The notes under the pieces are model-generated. The model ran no database searches, was not told the origin of the DNA, and saw only the letters and a program-made list of their open reading frames with translations. A stretch of DNA of 64,000 nt. Source: Acidobacteriota bacterium (GTDB lineage Bacteria > Acidobacteriota > Thermoanaerobaculia > Multivoradales > J023). Position 1 is the first letter of the stretch; every line of letters starts with the position of its first letter. The translations under genes were made by a program, and so were the position numbers. Below are positions 55,267 to 64,000 of this stretch, piece after piece. The DNA is taken from contig JAJCXR010000064.1 in assembly GCA_029263315.1 (NCBI GenBank), forward strand, positions 1-64,000. The letters run 5' to 3'.

Positions 55267-56154
55267 ATGAAAACTGAGCACACACCGTCCTACGACATCA
55301 CGCCATCTAGCTTCACTCAGTCTTACGACGTCACACTGAGCCGAGGTGCCGCCGCCAAGAGGCCTCCCTGGATCGGCAGGCTCCTGCGGCGTTGTCTCGG
55401 CCCGGTGGCTCTGGCGAGCCTCGTGCTGTCCGCCGCCGCCAGCGCCGCCGTGGCTCCCGAGCCAGGTTCCGAGGTGCCGCCGATCATCGCCAAGTCGATT
55501 GCCTTTCACGGTGGCGAAGCCTACGAGCACAGCCGCACCGAGCTCGACATGTGCTCGAAATCCGGTTGTTTTCACGTCGAGGCGTCCCAGCAAGGGGAGC
55601 AGTACAGCTATCAAGTCACGGGATTGCAGCGGGATACCCACCTCAAAGTGCGGGTCACCAACCATTCGGTGGATCGCTGGTTCGATGGCCACCTCTCCCC
55701 GCCGGCCGCAGAGGACGAGCAGCGTTTTCGGGATTGGGTGATGGCCCGGGTCTATTTCTGCTTCCTGCCCTACCGTCTGATGGATCCCAGCGTGCGTTAC
55801 CAAGACTTGGGGCTGGTGGACTGGCAGGGCAAGCAGTTGCATTTGGTGGCGGTGAGCTTTGCGCCGGGCTCCAGCACCGACGCCAGCGACCACTACCGCT
55901 ACTGGTTTGATCCCGAGACCGGACGCCTGGAGCTCTTTGCCTACAGCTATGAAGGGGAGCCCGGAGGCCTGCGTTTCCGGCGCCTGCTCGACCATCGCCG
56001 GGTCGGCGGCCTGCTCTTCTTCGACCAAGAGAACCTCGGCATCGAAGGGGAAGATCTCGATATTGCCGACATCGACGCCACCTTCGTCGCCGAGAAGATG
56101 CGGTCGATCTCCAAGGTCACCCTGAGGAATATCCGGGTCACGCCATTACCATGA
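55267..56154 (+). CDS. Secreted protein, possibly DUF6503-like
   Basis: A protein of 295 residues. A long N-terminal region ends in a hydrophobic signal (CLGPVALASLVLSAAASAAV). The mature part includes AKSIAFHGGEAYEHSRTELD, MCSKSGCFHVEASQ, VMARVYFCFLPYRLMDPS and HYRYWFDPETGRLELFAYSY. The pattern resembles DUF6503/LolA-like beta folds (tentative). It would act in the periplasm. The ATG has AGGAG ten bases upstream. Confidence 0.65.
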   Translation: MKTEHTPSYDITPSSFTQSYDVTLSRGAAAKRPPWIGRLLRRCLGPVALASLVLSAAASAAVAPEPGSEVPPIIAKSIAFHGGEAYEHSRTELDMCSKSGCFHVEASQQGEQYSYQVTGLQRDTHLKVRVTNHSVDRWFDGHLSPPAAEDEQRFRDWVMARVYFCFLPYRLMDPSVRYQDLGLVDWQGKQLHLVAVSFAPGSSTDASDHYRYWFDPETGRLELFAYSYEGEPGGLRFRRLLDHRRVGGLLFFDQENLGIEGEDLDIADIDATFVAEKMRSISKVTLRNIRVTPLP

Positions 56155-56252
56155 TGGTCCCCCTTCTCCACCGGAGAGTGCCCTGCCGCTAAACCTTGGT
56201 CGAGGAATGGCGTAGACTCTAGCAGCACAAAACCTCCGAAGGAGAGATTCGA

Positions 56253-57626
56253 ATGAGCTGGAAACGACACCACGTGTTGTGCCGGGGCGCCGCGGTATTG
56301 ATCGCAGCCGTCCTGGCGACACCCCTAGTCGCTGAGAACACGGTCCACGATTGGGCCCAATTCCGCGGGCCGGACCGAGACGGCATATCCACCGAAACGG
56401 GACTGCTGACCACCTGGCCCGAAGAAGGGCCCAAGGAAGTGTGGCGGATCGCCATCGGCGAAGGGTATTCGGCCATCTCCGTGGTCGGGGATCGCCTCTA
56501 CACCATGGACTCCGACACGGCACCGGCGATGGAAGCGTCGCCGGAAAGCGCCGCTGAAGATGCTGCGGACGACGGAAATACCGTAGAAGATGGAGAAGCC
56601 ACGCAAGACGCTGCGGACGCTTCAGAGGCCAAGTCGGAGACCGAAGCCCCCAAGCGGCGCGAATACGCCGTGGCCTTCGATGCTGCCACCGGTAAGGAGA
56701 TTTGGCGGGTTGCGGTGGGCGACAAGCTGGACACCCAATTCGGCAATGGACCGCGGGCGACGCCGACGGTGGACGGTGACCGGGTCTACGTGCTCGGCTC
56801 GTTCGGTCAGTTACATGCCTTGGCCGCCCAAGACGGCGACGTCCTGTGGTCGGTCGACTTCACCTCCGAGGATCTGGGCAGCTCTCGGCCCTATTGGGGT
56901 TACTCCACCTCACCGCTGGTGGCCGGCGACCTGCTGATCGTCGAGGTCGGCGGTAGTGAGAACAAGTCCTATGCCGGGTTGAACAAGGCCACCGGCGAAG
57001 TTCTGTGGACCTCGGGTGAAGGCCGTCCCGGCCACAATTCGCCCTTGGCGGTCACCCTGCACGAGCAAGAGCAATTTGTTTACCTGGCGGGTCAAAAGCT
57101 GCGCTCCATCGATGCCGAGGGCAACGAGCTGTGGTCCTACGACTGGCCACCGGGTGAGACCCATGCCATGCCACTGTTCATCGCTCCGGACATGATCTAC
57201 GCCTCGGGAACCGAGGGGATCGGCGCCGTGGTGGTCAAGATCAACAAGGTCGAAGGCGGCATGGAGGTGGAAGAGCTGTGGAAGAACACCCGGATGAAGA
57301 ATCACTTCAGCTCCTCGGTGCTGCACGATGGCTACATCTATGGTTTCGACAATGCCACCCTCAAGTGCATCGACGCCATGACCGGCGAGCAAGCGTGGGC
57401 CAAACGGGGTTTTGGTAAAGGCTCCTTGATCTTGGCGGACGGCCACCTGCTGATGCTCTCGGATCTCGGCGTCTTGGTGTCCATCGAAGCGACCTCCGAG
57501 GCTTACAAAGAGAAATCGCGAGTCCAGGCGTTGGACGGCAAGTCGTGGACTGCCCCGTCCCTGGCCAACGGCAAGCTCTACCTTCGCAATCACTCGGAAA
57601 TGGTCTGTTACGACCTCAAGGGTTGA
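56253..57626 (+). CDS. Secreted PQQ-like beta-propeller protein
   Basis: A protein of 457 residues with a signal peptide (GAAVLIAAVLATPLVAEN). It starts the mature part with WAQFRGPDRDGISTETGLL, a hallmark of outer-membrane-assembly-like PQQ repeat proteins. Blades repeat the pattern AFDAATGKEIWRVAVGDKL, ALAAQDGDVLWSVDF and GLNKATGEVLWTSGEGRP. An acidic low-complexity insert occupies about residues 90-130. It could be a scaffold rather than a dehydrogenase; no enzyme residues are evident. A downstream secreted protein follows 16 bases later. Confidence 0.87.
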   Translation: MSWKRHHVLCRGAAVLIAAVLATPLVAENTVHDWAQFRGPDRDGISTETGLLTTWPEEGPKEVWRIAIGEGYSAISVVGDRLYTMDSDTAPAMEASPESAAEDAADDGNTVEDGEATQDAADASEAKSETEAPKRREYAVAFDAATGKEIWRVAVGDKLDTQFGNGPRATPTVDGDRVYVLGSFGQLHALAAQDGDVLWSVDFTSEDLGSSRPYWGYSTSPLVAGDLLIVEVGGSENKSYAGLNKATGEVLWTSGEGRPGHNSPLAVTLHEQEQFVYLAGQKLRSIDAEGNELWSYDWPPGETHAMPLFIAPDMIYASGTEGIGAVVVKINKVEGGMEVEELWKNTRMKNHFSSSVLHDGYIYGFDNATLKCIDAMTGEQAWAKRGFGKGSLILADGHLLMLSDLGVLVSIEATSEAYKEKSRVQALDGKSWTAPSLANGKLYLRNHSEMVCYDLKG

Positions 57627-57641
57627 GCAGGGAGATTGTCA

Positions 57642-58877
57642 ATGAATCGCACAACCAACATCTGCCTTGACACCATCCCGAGGGCTTCGTCTCTCCGCCG
57701 TGCTGGCGTCCTGTTGCTGTTCTCGCTGCTGCTGAGCGGGCCTTGGGCCGCCAGCGCTGAGATGACCGCCGATGAGATGACCGCTGACCAGCTCGTCGCC
57801 AAGCACCGCGAAGCCCGCGGCGGCGATGGCTGGGATTCCATCCGGGCCCTGACCCTGCGCGGCAACTTCATCGCCTTCAGCAAGATGCATCCTTTCATCC
57901 AGCACCGCACGGCGGAGGGGATGTTCTATTTCGATCACTGGCTCGAAGACAAGAAAGTGGTCATGGGCTTCGACGGCGAATCTCCCTGGTGGGTGAACGA
58001 GTGGTTCGGCACCTGGGCGACCCGTGTCACCGGTCTCGATCGCTCGGTCTTCATGCAGGATCTCGACTTCCCCAATGTCTTTTTCCACCTCACCGACGAC
58101 TTCGAGCTGGAGTACAAGGGGGAGGGGGAAGTCGACGGCATGGACGCCCATGTCCTCACCCTGACCCGCCCCGACGGTTGGGAGGAGACCTGGTACTTCG
58201 ATCCCAAGACTTTTCTCGAGCTTGGCCGCGAGTCCACGGGCTCCGATTTTGGCAGCCCTGCGGACCAGCGGACCATTTTCGACGACTTCCGGGAAGTGGA
58301 AGGGGTGATGATTCCCTTCTACGTCGAAAGCCAGTGGTACACCCGAAACCGGGTCATGGAGGTACAGGAGGTGGAGGTCAATGGCACCATCGATGCCGAC
58401 CTCTTCCGCATGCCGGACCCCACCGGCATGGGGGAGCTGCAAACCTTGGCCGGTGCTTGGAAGGTCAAGATGGAGAGCCGCCAGCAACCGAATGGCCCCT
58501 TTGAGGAGGCTGAGGTCGAGGCGCAAGTCACGCCTCGCCTGCGGGGTGCCATGCTGGAAATTTCGTATACCTCACCGGACTCCCGACAGGTCATCAGCCA
58601 GCTGAGCTACGATCGTTTCGCGGACGCCTATCGCCTGGTGTCCATCGATGACACCACCACCTACATGGATGTGCAGGAGGGGACCCTGGCAGATGAGAAG
58701 CTGATGTTGTCCAACAGCGAGACCAATACGCAGTTCGAGACCTTCGGCTTCACCATCAAGGAACGCACCACCTTCTCGGGTATCTCGGCGGACGGTTTCA
58801 ACGTCGAGGTCGAAAATTCTATGGACGGTGGTGAGAGCTGGTTCGTCTCCAACAAGATGGCCTTCTCGCGTCCCTGA
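57642..58877 (+). CDS. Secreted LolA-like plus DUF1579 two-domain protein
   Basis: A protein of 411 residues from the ATG at 57642 with GGGAG upstream. A signal peptide (GVLLLFSLLLSGPWAASAE) precedes a LolA/LppX-like domain (about 40-270; HREARGGDGWDSIRALTLRG, WYFDPKTFLELGRES, FREVEGVMIPFYVES). A DUF1579 domain follows (about 270-411; TLAGAWKVKMESRQQPNGPF, SQLSYDRFADAYRLVSIDD). It may bind lipids in the periplasm. It is probably co-transcribed with the propeller gene. Confidence 0.8.
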   Translation: MNRTTNICLDTIPRASSLRRAGVLLLFSLLLSGPWAASAEMTADEMTADQLVAKHREARGGDGWDSIRALTLRGNFIAFSKMHPFIQHRTAEGMFYFDHWLEDKKVVMGFDGESPWWVNEWFGTWATRVTGLDRSVFMQDLDFPNVFFHLTDDFELEYKGEGEVDGMDAHVLTLTRPDGWEETWYFDPKTFLELGRESTGSDFGSPADQRTIFDDFREVEGVMIPFYVESQWYTRNRVMEVQEVEVNGTIDADLFRMPDPTGMGELQTLAGAWKVKMESRQQPNGPFEEAEVEAQVTPRLRGAMLEISYTSPDSRQVISQLSYDRFADAYRLVSIDDTTTYMDVQEGTLADEKLMLSNSETNTQFETFGFTIKERTTFSGISADGFNVEVENSMDGGESWFVSNKMAFSRP

Positions 58878-58908
58878 TCGAATACGACGCAGCGCCGCCT
58901 CTCGACTT

Positions 58909-58942
58909 GCCCGCTAGGCGCGGAGAGGCGCGCCTAGCGGGC
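58909..58942. terminator. Perfect 14-bp inverted repeat after the LolA-like gene
   Basis: GCCCGCTAGGCGCG (58909-58922) and its exact complement CGCGCCTAGCGGGC (58929-58942) flank a six-base loop. No T tract follows, so it may stop transcription weakly, stabilise the mRNA end, or be a mobile repeat. Confidence 0.55.
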
Positions 58943-59132
58943 CTACCTATGCTTCTTCGCGACCCAGCTGGCGGCTCGAAAGACAAGCGAGATGGGATGA
59001 TTCTTGTCTTCCGCGGCCCTTAGGGCCTCTTATCATCTATACTTCGCCGTCGAGGACAGACAAGAGCACCTCGGCAAACTGCCCAGGGCTAGCCCACAAG
59101 CATCGCTCATCTGTGCGGGGGAGTCAGCGGAC

Positions 59133-59258
59133 ATGGCACAAACCAAGCTCGGTAAGAAGCATATTTGCGAGTCCTGCGGAACCAAGTTCTACGATTTCGG
59201 CAAACCGAACCCGGTGTGTCCGAGCTGTGGAGCGCAAGCGGAAGGCGAGGCGTCGTGA
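59133..59258 (+). CDS. Mini zinc-ribbon protein, FYDLN-acid type
   Basis: A protein of only 41 residues: it starts MAQTKLGKKHICESCGTKFY and continues DFGKPNPVCPSCGAQAEG. Two CxxC knuckles can hold one zinc ion, and the KFYDFGKPNPVCPSCG motif matches the TIGR02300/FYDLN_acid family, whose members are usually longer with an acidic tail. That tail is missing here. The gene ends five bases before the folK start. Confidence 0.75.
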   Translation: MAQTKLGKKHICESCGTKFYDFGKPNPVCPSCGAQAEGEAS

Positions 59259-59262
59259 CCCG

Positions 59263-59841
59263 GTGACCCATCCCCTGGTTTTTGGCCTGGGTAGCAATGT
59301 CGGCGATCGTGAAGGCCATTTGACCTGGGCATTGCGTCGTCTGGCGGAGGAGTATGGGACATTGCACGTCGGTCCGCTGGTGTGCAGCCGAGCCATCTCA
59401 CCGATTCCTCAGGAGGACTACCTCAACACCGTGGCGGTCGTCCATGGGACGCCCAAGCCGTGTCCCCGGTCCGATGCCCAGTGGTTGCAGGTCGTCGCCC
59501 AGCTCAAGTCTTGGGAAGGCTTGGCGGGGCGCCTCGACGGACCCCGTTTTGGCCCTCGCCCCCTCGACATCGACCTGTTGATGTGGGGCCATGCGAGCTG
59601 CACCGTCGCCGGGCCCAACGGCGAGCCCCCCGAGGTTGCGGGGGTCCTCGTCCCCCACCCACGCTGGGCGGAGCGGCGATTTGTCCTCGAGCCGTTGGCG
59701 GCACTATGCCCGCAGCTGCGACCGCCGGGCCAGGGCTTGACCGTCGCCCAGCGTTTGGCCGCCTTGGCCGATGAGCAGGATGTCGAGCTGCTGGCTTGGG
59801 ATCCACGGCTGCTGCCCGACTTGGTGGTCGAGCAGCCGTGA
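59263..59841 (+). CDS. folK: 2-amino-4-hydroxy-6-hydroxymethyldihydropteridine pyrophosphokinase
   Basis: A protein of 192 residues from the GTG at 59263, just before the conserved FGLGSNVGDREGHL. Other motifs are SPIPQEDYLNTVAVV and the metal-binding FGPRPLDIDLLMWG, then LVPHPRWAERRFVLEPLAAL. It pyrophosphorylates the pterin in folate synthesis. A WEGLAGRLDGPR stretch replaces the usual GR..RWGPRT loop. Other folate genes are not in the window. Confidence 0.9.
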   Translation: MTHPLVFGLGSNVGDREGHLTWALRRLAEEYGTLHVGPLVCSRAISPIPQEDYLNTVAVVHGTPKPCPRSDAQWLQVVAQLKSWEGLAGRLDGPRFGPRPLDIDLLMWGHASCTVAGPNGEPPEVAGVLVPHPRWAERRFVLEPLAALCPQLRPPGQGLTVAQRLAALADEQDVELLAWDPRLLPDLVVEQP

Positions 59842-59911
59842 GATGTTCCCTTGGCTCCGACTGGAGCTCGTCGTCGACACCGCCCACCAACGCTTCGAGG
59901 ACGACCTGAGC

Positions 59912-61111
59912 ATGGCTAATCTCTCTTTCCGCGATCCGATCCACGGCTTCATCCGCACCGACGATCTCGAGACCGCCCTGATCGATAGTCGGCCCATGCA
60001 GCGGCTGCGTTTCATCCGCCAGCTCGGTTGGACCTTCCTCATCTTCCCCGGTGCCGAGCACAGCCGATTCAGTCACGTATTGGGCACCATGCATTTGGCC
60101 GGGCGGGTGTACGACGCCTTGGCCGCCAAGAGCGACGGTCATCTACCGAAGCACCCACAATGCCCCGAGCGCCGTTTGGTGCGGGCCGCGGCCTTGGTCC
60201 ACGACATCGGTCATGCGCCCTACAGTCACTCCGCCGAAGATCTCTTTGCCGACGGCATCGATCACGAGGAGATGAGCCGTCGCTTGTTGGGCAACCCCGA
60301 AATCGAAGAGATCTTCGAGCGCCATGGCCAGGGCGTCGACACCGCAGCGGTGCGCCGTGTCCTGAGCAAGGAGGGGGTCGGGGTGGAGCGTTTGCTCTCC
60401 GAGATCGTCACTTCCGAGCTCGATGTCGACAAGATGGACTACTTACACCGCGATAGCCTTTACTGCGGCGTGCAATACGGCAGCTACGATCTGGAACGGC
60501 TGATCGATACGCTGACGCCGATCATCGATCCCGCCGACGGGGAATGGCGGATCGGGGTCGACCACGGCGGCGTGCACGCCCTGGAAGCTCTGGTGATGGC
60601 CCGTTATTACATGTTCACCCAGGTGTACTTCAACGTCACCGGTAAGGCCATGGAGCTGCACTACAGCGAGTGGCTGCGCTGCGAAGGCTGGCAATGGCCG
60701 GCCCAGCCCGACGAATTTTTGGAGCATGACGACATCTCGGTGTTTCACACCATGCGCCGCTCCGAGCATCGCCATGCCCGCGCCTTGGTGCATCGAGAGC
60801 GCTTCTCCCTGGCCTTCGAAACCGAGGAGCATCTGAGCCCAGAGGAGCGCCGACGATTTGAGGCCCTGCTGCCGGATCTCGAAGGCCGCTTCGGAAGCGA
60901 TAACCTGTTGGTCGATCATTCGTCGAAGGACCCCCATCGCTTGGGTAAAAAGCGGGTTTTGGTGCGCCGCTACGACGGTTCTCTGATCCCGATGGCGGAA
61001 GCCAGCAACTTTATTTCCCACATGACGCGAATCGATAGTTACCGCATCTACGCGCCGCGGGAAATCTGTGGCGAGGTGGGTGAGGCGTTGCACCACGCTT
61101 GGCAGGGCTGA
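59912..61111 (+). CDS. HD-domain phosphohydrolase, SAMHD1/dGTPase-like
   Basis: A protein of 399 residues. The start MANLSFRDPIHGFIRTDD is the family N-terminus; an upstream ATG near 59842 is also in frame. The HD motif is seen as HSRFSHVLGTMHLAGRVYD, ALVHDIGHAPYSHSAE and the distal Asp in SELDVDKMDYLHRDSLY. Relatives hydrolyse dNTPs or other phosphoesters. The substrate is undetermined. Confidence 0.87.
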   Translation: MANLSFRDPIHGFIRTDDLETALIDSRPMQRLRFIRQLGWTFLIFPGAEHSRFSHVLGTMHLAGRVYDALAAKSDGHLPKHPQCPERRLVRAAALVHDIGHAPYSHSAEDLFADGIDHEEMSRRLLGNPEIEEIFERHGQGVDTAAVRRVLSKEGVGVERLLSEIVTSELDVDKMDYLHRDSLYCGVQYGSYDLERLIDTLTPIIDPADGEWRIGVDHGGVHALEALVMARYYMFTQVYFNVTGKAMELHYSEWLRCEGWQWPAQPDEFLEHDDISVFHTMRRSEHRHARALVHRERFSLAFETEEHLSPEERRRFEALLPDLEGRFGSDNLLVDHSSKDPHRLGKKRVLVRRYDGSLIPMAEASNFISHMTRIDSYRIYAPREICGEVGEALHHAWQG

Positions 61112-61164
61112 GCGTAGACGTCCGTAGAATTCCAGTCCTCTGCCTGGATAAGGAGATAGATAGC

Positions 61165-61950
61165 ATGCGATTTCTCGAAAATCTGGTCAGCGACATGGTC
61201 AAACAGTCGACCGGCTACAATCCCCGGCGGGTGATCCGCAAGATCGGCGGCAAAAATCTGCTGATGGCCGGTGCCGGCGCTGTGCTGGCCGGAGCCTTGG
61301 CCAATGCCTCCAACAAGGGACAGGGTACGGCAGGACCTCCAGCATCACGGCCTCCAGCTTCACCTCCTCCAGCATCACTGCCTCCGACGTCACTGCCCTC
61401 GGCTTCTCGACCTCCCACCTCGCTGCCGCCGCTTCCCGGAGGTCATTCGAAGCATCCAGCGTCGGGGTCCGGCACCGCGGGTCCCGGTGCTCCGCCGCCC
61501 TTGCCAGCCGCCGCGCAAGCTCCGCCGACAGGCGTGGACGAGGCTGCGTCAGCCGTTGATCCGGGCCCGGAGGCGACGTTTGCCATCGTCCGCACCATGG
61601 TGGCGGCGGCCCTGGCAGACGGCCATCTGTCACCGGAGGAGAAGGCGATGATTCAAGGCCGTCTCGGAGAATCCGGTCTGGCGGCGGAGCAAGTGCGCCA
61701 GATTCACCAGGATTTGGTCCTGCCGCCTTCCCCCGCCGAGTTGGCCGCCGCCAACCGCGATCCCGCTCGGCGCGAGATGTTGTTTCGTTTTGCCGCCTTG
61801 GTGACGGTGACCGATGAGCAGTTGTCCGCTCTGGAGCGCCGTTGGCTCGATCAACTGGCGGCTGCCTTTGAGCTGTCGGCGGAGCGGCAACGGAGCCTCG
61901 AAGAGGAAACCCTCGGCGCCCTCCGGCCGCCTCAGTCCCCAAGATGCTAG
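61165..61950 (+). CDS. TerB/DUF533-like protein with a Pro-Ala-Ser linker
   Basis: A protein of 261 residues. The N-terminus (MVKQSTGYNPRRVIRKIGGK, LLMAGAGAVLAGALANAS) carries a short hydrophobic segment. Then comes a low-complexity PPAS/PPTS linker (about 55-110) coded by degenerate 12-15-base repeats. A helical TerB-like domain fills the C-terminal half (AIVRTMVAAALADGHLSPEE, RLGESGLAAEQVRQIHQDLV, LVTVTDEQLSALERRWLDQL). AGGAG precedes the ATG. The function is unknown. Confidence 0.7.
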   Translation: MRFLENLVSDMVKQSTGYNPRRVIRKIGGKNLLMAGAGAVLAGALANASNKGQGTAGPPASRPPASPPPASLPPTSLPSASRPPTSLPPLPGGHSKHPASGSGTAGPGAPPPLPAAAQAPPTGVDEAASAVDPGPEATFAIVRTMVAAALADGHLSPEEKAMIQGRLGESGLAAEQVRQIHQDLVLPPSPAELAAANRDPARREMLFRFAALVTVTDEQLSALERRWLDQLAAAFELSAERQRSLEEETLGALRPPQSPRC

Positions 61951-62051
61951 CCGCGACGGATCGGATATGATTTGATGCAGGTAGCCAATGACGAAACCCA
62001 ACAGATGATCGACGGCGAACGCCCTCCCCCCGTCAAGCTTCGGAGAAGACC

Positions 62052-63842
62052 ATGACAGAGAAGCCCTTCCGTGACCTCGTCGATATTTTCGAGCGTTCCG
62101 TTGCCGAATTCCGCGACGGGAACTTCTTGGGCACCAAGACCGATGGGCAGTGGCAGTGGACCACCTACGGCGAGTTCGGGGCTCGGGTCGACAACTTCCG
62201 GGGTGGTTTGGCGTCCCTGGGCATCGGCCTCGGCGATACGGTGGCGATTATTTCCGCCAATCGCACGGAATGGGCCATCGCCGCCTATGCGGCCTATGGC
62301 CTCGGCGCGCGTTTTTGCCCCATGTACGAGAGCCAGTTGGCGAAAGATTGGAGATACATCGTCGAGGATTCCGGCGCCAAAGTGCTGCTCACCTCCACCT
62401 ATCCCATCTATGAGCAAGTCAAAGACTGGCCGGCCGAAAAAGGTACCTTGGAGAAGGTCTTCTGCATGGCGCTGCCGGCGGAGGACGAAGCCAGCTTTGC
62501 AGGCCTCGAAAAGATCGGTGAGCAACAGCCAGCGCCGGTTGCGACCTTCGACGGCGAGACCATTTGTGGTTTTATCTACACTTCGGGCACCACCGGAAAA
62601 CCCAAGGGTGTGCTGCTCAGCCACAACAACATCGTCTCCAACATCAACGGCGTGATGAACAGCTTTCCCATCGATACGGGCGACGTCTCGGTGTCGTTCC
62701 TGCCCTGGGCCCATTCCTTCGGTCAGACTTGCGAGCTCCACTTCCTGTTCGCCTCAGGCTCCGCCATCGCGGTGGCGGAGTCGGTCGAGAAGTTGGTGGA
62801 CAACTTCGGCGAGGTGCGACCCACCATCCTGTGCAGTGTGCCGCGCATCTTCAATCGCATCTACGATGGCTTGCAGAAGAAATTGGCGGAAGAAGGTGGC
62901 CTAGCCAAGGTTCTTTTCGACGCCGCGTTCGCCAACGCCGAGAAGAAGAAGGCGTTGGCCGCCCAGGGCAAATCGAGCGCCTGGGTCGATATGAAGCACA
63001 ACATCCTCGATCGTCTGGTCTTTTCGAAGGTTCGGGCCCGTTTCGGCGGTCGCCTGCGCTATGCATTCTCCGGCGGTGCTGCCCTGTCTCCCGAGGTTGG
63101 AGAGTTCATCGACACCCTGGGAATCATGGTTTACGAAGGCTACGGATTGACCGAGACCAGCCCCATCGCCACCGCCAATTACCAAGGGGCTCGTAAGATG
63201 GGCTCCGTCGGACGGCCGATCAAGGGCGTCGAGGTGTTCATCGACACCTCCGTCGTCGATGACAAGGAAAGCGGCGACGGCGAGATCATCATCAAGGGGC
63301 CCAACGTCATGAAGGGCTATCACAATCTGCCGGAGGAGACCGCCGCGGTGATGACCCCCGACGGTGCCTTCCGTACCGGTGATTTGGGGCGGCTCGACGC
63401 GGACGGTTTTCTCTACATCACCGGGCGCATCAAGGAGCAATACAAGCTGGAGAACGGCAAATACGTCGTGCCGGCTCCCCTGGAGGAGATCCTTCAGCTC
63501 AGCCCCTTGGTCAATCAGGCGTTTGTCCACGGGGCCAACAAGCCCTACAACGTGGCGCTCATCGTGCCGGATCGTGTGGCTCTGGAAAAGTGGGCCAAGC
63601 AGCAGGGCTTGACCGCTTCCTACGAAGAGCTTCTCCTCTTGCCGCAGGTCAAGACCCTGTTCGAGGCCGAGTTGGCGCGCCAAGGGGAAGACTTCAAGAG
63701 CTATGAGAGACCCAAGAAGTTTCAGCTCATCGGCGAGGAGTTTTCGGTCGACAACGGTATGCTGACCCCCAAGATGAGCCTTAAACGCAACGTCGTGACC
63801 GATGTCTATGCAGCGGCGATCGAGTCTCTCTACGCCGTCTGA
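62052..63842 (+). CDS. AMP-forming long-chain acyl-CoA synthetase
   Basis: A protein of 596 residues, the usual size of class FACL enzymes. The P-loop-like motif is FIYTSGTTGKPKGVLLSHNN, the adenylate motif is YEGYGLTETSPIATAN, then RTGDLGRLDADGFLYITGR and the C-terminal lysine region. It activates fatty acids for beta-oxidation or lipid synthesis. Functionally it pairs with the FadL channel at 31.3 kb. Confidence 0.93.
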   Translation: MTEKPFRDLVDIFERSVAEFRDGNFLGTKTDGQWQWTTYGEFGARVDNFRGGLASLGIGLGDTVAIISANRTEWAIAAYAAYGLGARFCPMYESQLAKDWRYIVEDSGAKVLLTSTYPIYEQVKDWPAEKGTLEKVFCMALPAEDEASFAGLEKIGEQQPAPVATFDGETICGFIYTSGTTGKPKGVLLSHNNIVSNINGVMNSFPIDTGDVSVSFLPWAHSFGQTCELHFLFASGSAIAVAESVEKLVDNFGEVRPTILCSVPRIFNRIYDGLQKKLAEEGGLAKVLFDAAFANAEKKKALAAQGKSSAWVDMKHNILDRLVFSKVRARFGGRLRYAFSGGAALSPEVGEFIDTLGIMVYEGYGLTETSPIATANYQGARKMGSVGRPIKGVEVFIDTSVVDDKESGDGEIIIKGPNVMKGYHNLPEETAAVMTPDGAFRTGDLGRLDADGFLYITGRIKEQYKLENGKYVVPAPLEEILQLSPLVNQAFVHGANKPYNVALIVPDRVALEKWAKQQGLTASYEELLLLPQVKTLFEAELARQGEDFKSYERPKKFQLIGEEFSVDNGMLTPKMSLKRNVVTDVYAAAIESLYAV

Positions 63843-63889
63843 AGGTCGTCCACTCGCCGGCCATAGGTTGGCCGAGAGCCTGTCACCAT

Positions 63890-64000
63890 TGAAAACCCCG
63901 GCGGCCTCGAAGTTGGTGAAGGTCCTAGTGCTTCTCGCCATGGGCGCTTTGACCTTGTTCCTGGTGGCCTGCGGGCGCTCCGCTTCGGAGCCCGACAGTG
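63890..64000 (+). CDS. Start of a lipoprotein gene (cut by the window end)
   Basis: A TTG at 63890 begins KTPAASKLVKVLVLLAMG, followed by ALTLFLVACGRSASEPDS. This is a lipoprotein signal with lipobox LVAC. A TTG at 63869 and a GTG at 63914 are alternative starts in the same frame. No mature domain is visible inside the window. Confidence 0.65.

Overview
This is a GC-rich window from a Gram-negative, most likely Acidobacteriota, chromosome. The indications are a VWFA-related protein of the acidobacterial type, many secreted DUF1579/LolA-like and PQQ-propeller proteins, a FadL outer-membrane channel, several lipoproteins, TPR-CHAT proteins and RHS elements. The phylum assignment is inferred from these families, not from a marker gene. 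Most of the window is ordinary chromosome: panBCD, pdxH, a hemY-like oxidase, tsaD, folK, a rodZ-like gene, dNK, an acyl-CoA synthetase and tRNA-Pro(CGG). Accessory DNA breaks into it at 1-7 kb, 7.6-15.6 kb and 32.7-35.5 kb.

Layout. 1-3.2 kb: a broken RHS fragment, a decayed ISL3-like transposase and an AT-richer TPR membrane protein. 3.6-7.4 kb: an MsrA gene whose catalytic Cys codon is an in-frame TGA followed by a SECIS-like hairpin (candidate selenoprotein), then a SecA-like ATPase inserted between two imperfect direct repeats that both carry the 3' end of tspO, then intact tspO. 7.6-15.6 kb: a secreted TPR-CHAT putative protease translationally coupled to a HExxH metalloprotease lipoprotein, a small orphan protein, a MITE, and an ECF sigma/anti-sigma pair. 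15.7-18.2 kb: a coupled SPFH and NAD-kinase-like pair and a small unknown. 18.3-26.1 kb: a five-gene minus-strand operon (secreted LmbE/PIG-L deacetylase, FbpABC-type ABC transporter, MFS exporter). 26.3-31 kb: FHA protein, M3 peptidase, B3-type metallo-beta-lactamase-fold hydrolase and YbjN-like protein. 31.3-35.5 kb: FadL, then a truncated RHS core with a toxin-like tip, a putative immunity gene, a displaced second tip and a second putative immunity gene. 35.6-46.8 kb: pdxH, hemY-like, tsaD, NYN/LOTUS protein, deoxynucleoside kinase, panBCD, a DUF1579 protein and a very long GreA-domain protein. 46.9-51.5 kb: helical-repeat proteins around rodZ, then DnaJ-TPR and PP2C. 51.5-64 kb: VWFA protein, tRNA-Pro, POT transporter, secreted proteins, a mini zinc ribbon with folK, HD hydrolase, TerB-like protein, acyl-CoA synthetase and the start of a lipoprotein.

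The most notable items are the probable selenocysteine MsrA, the CHAT/metalloprotease/sigma neighbourhood, the RHS tip-and-immunity array with an orphan cassette, and the repeat-bounded SecA paralogue.
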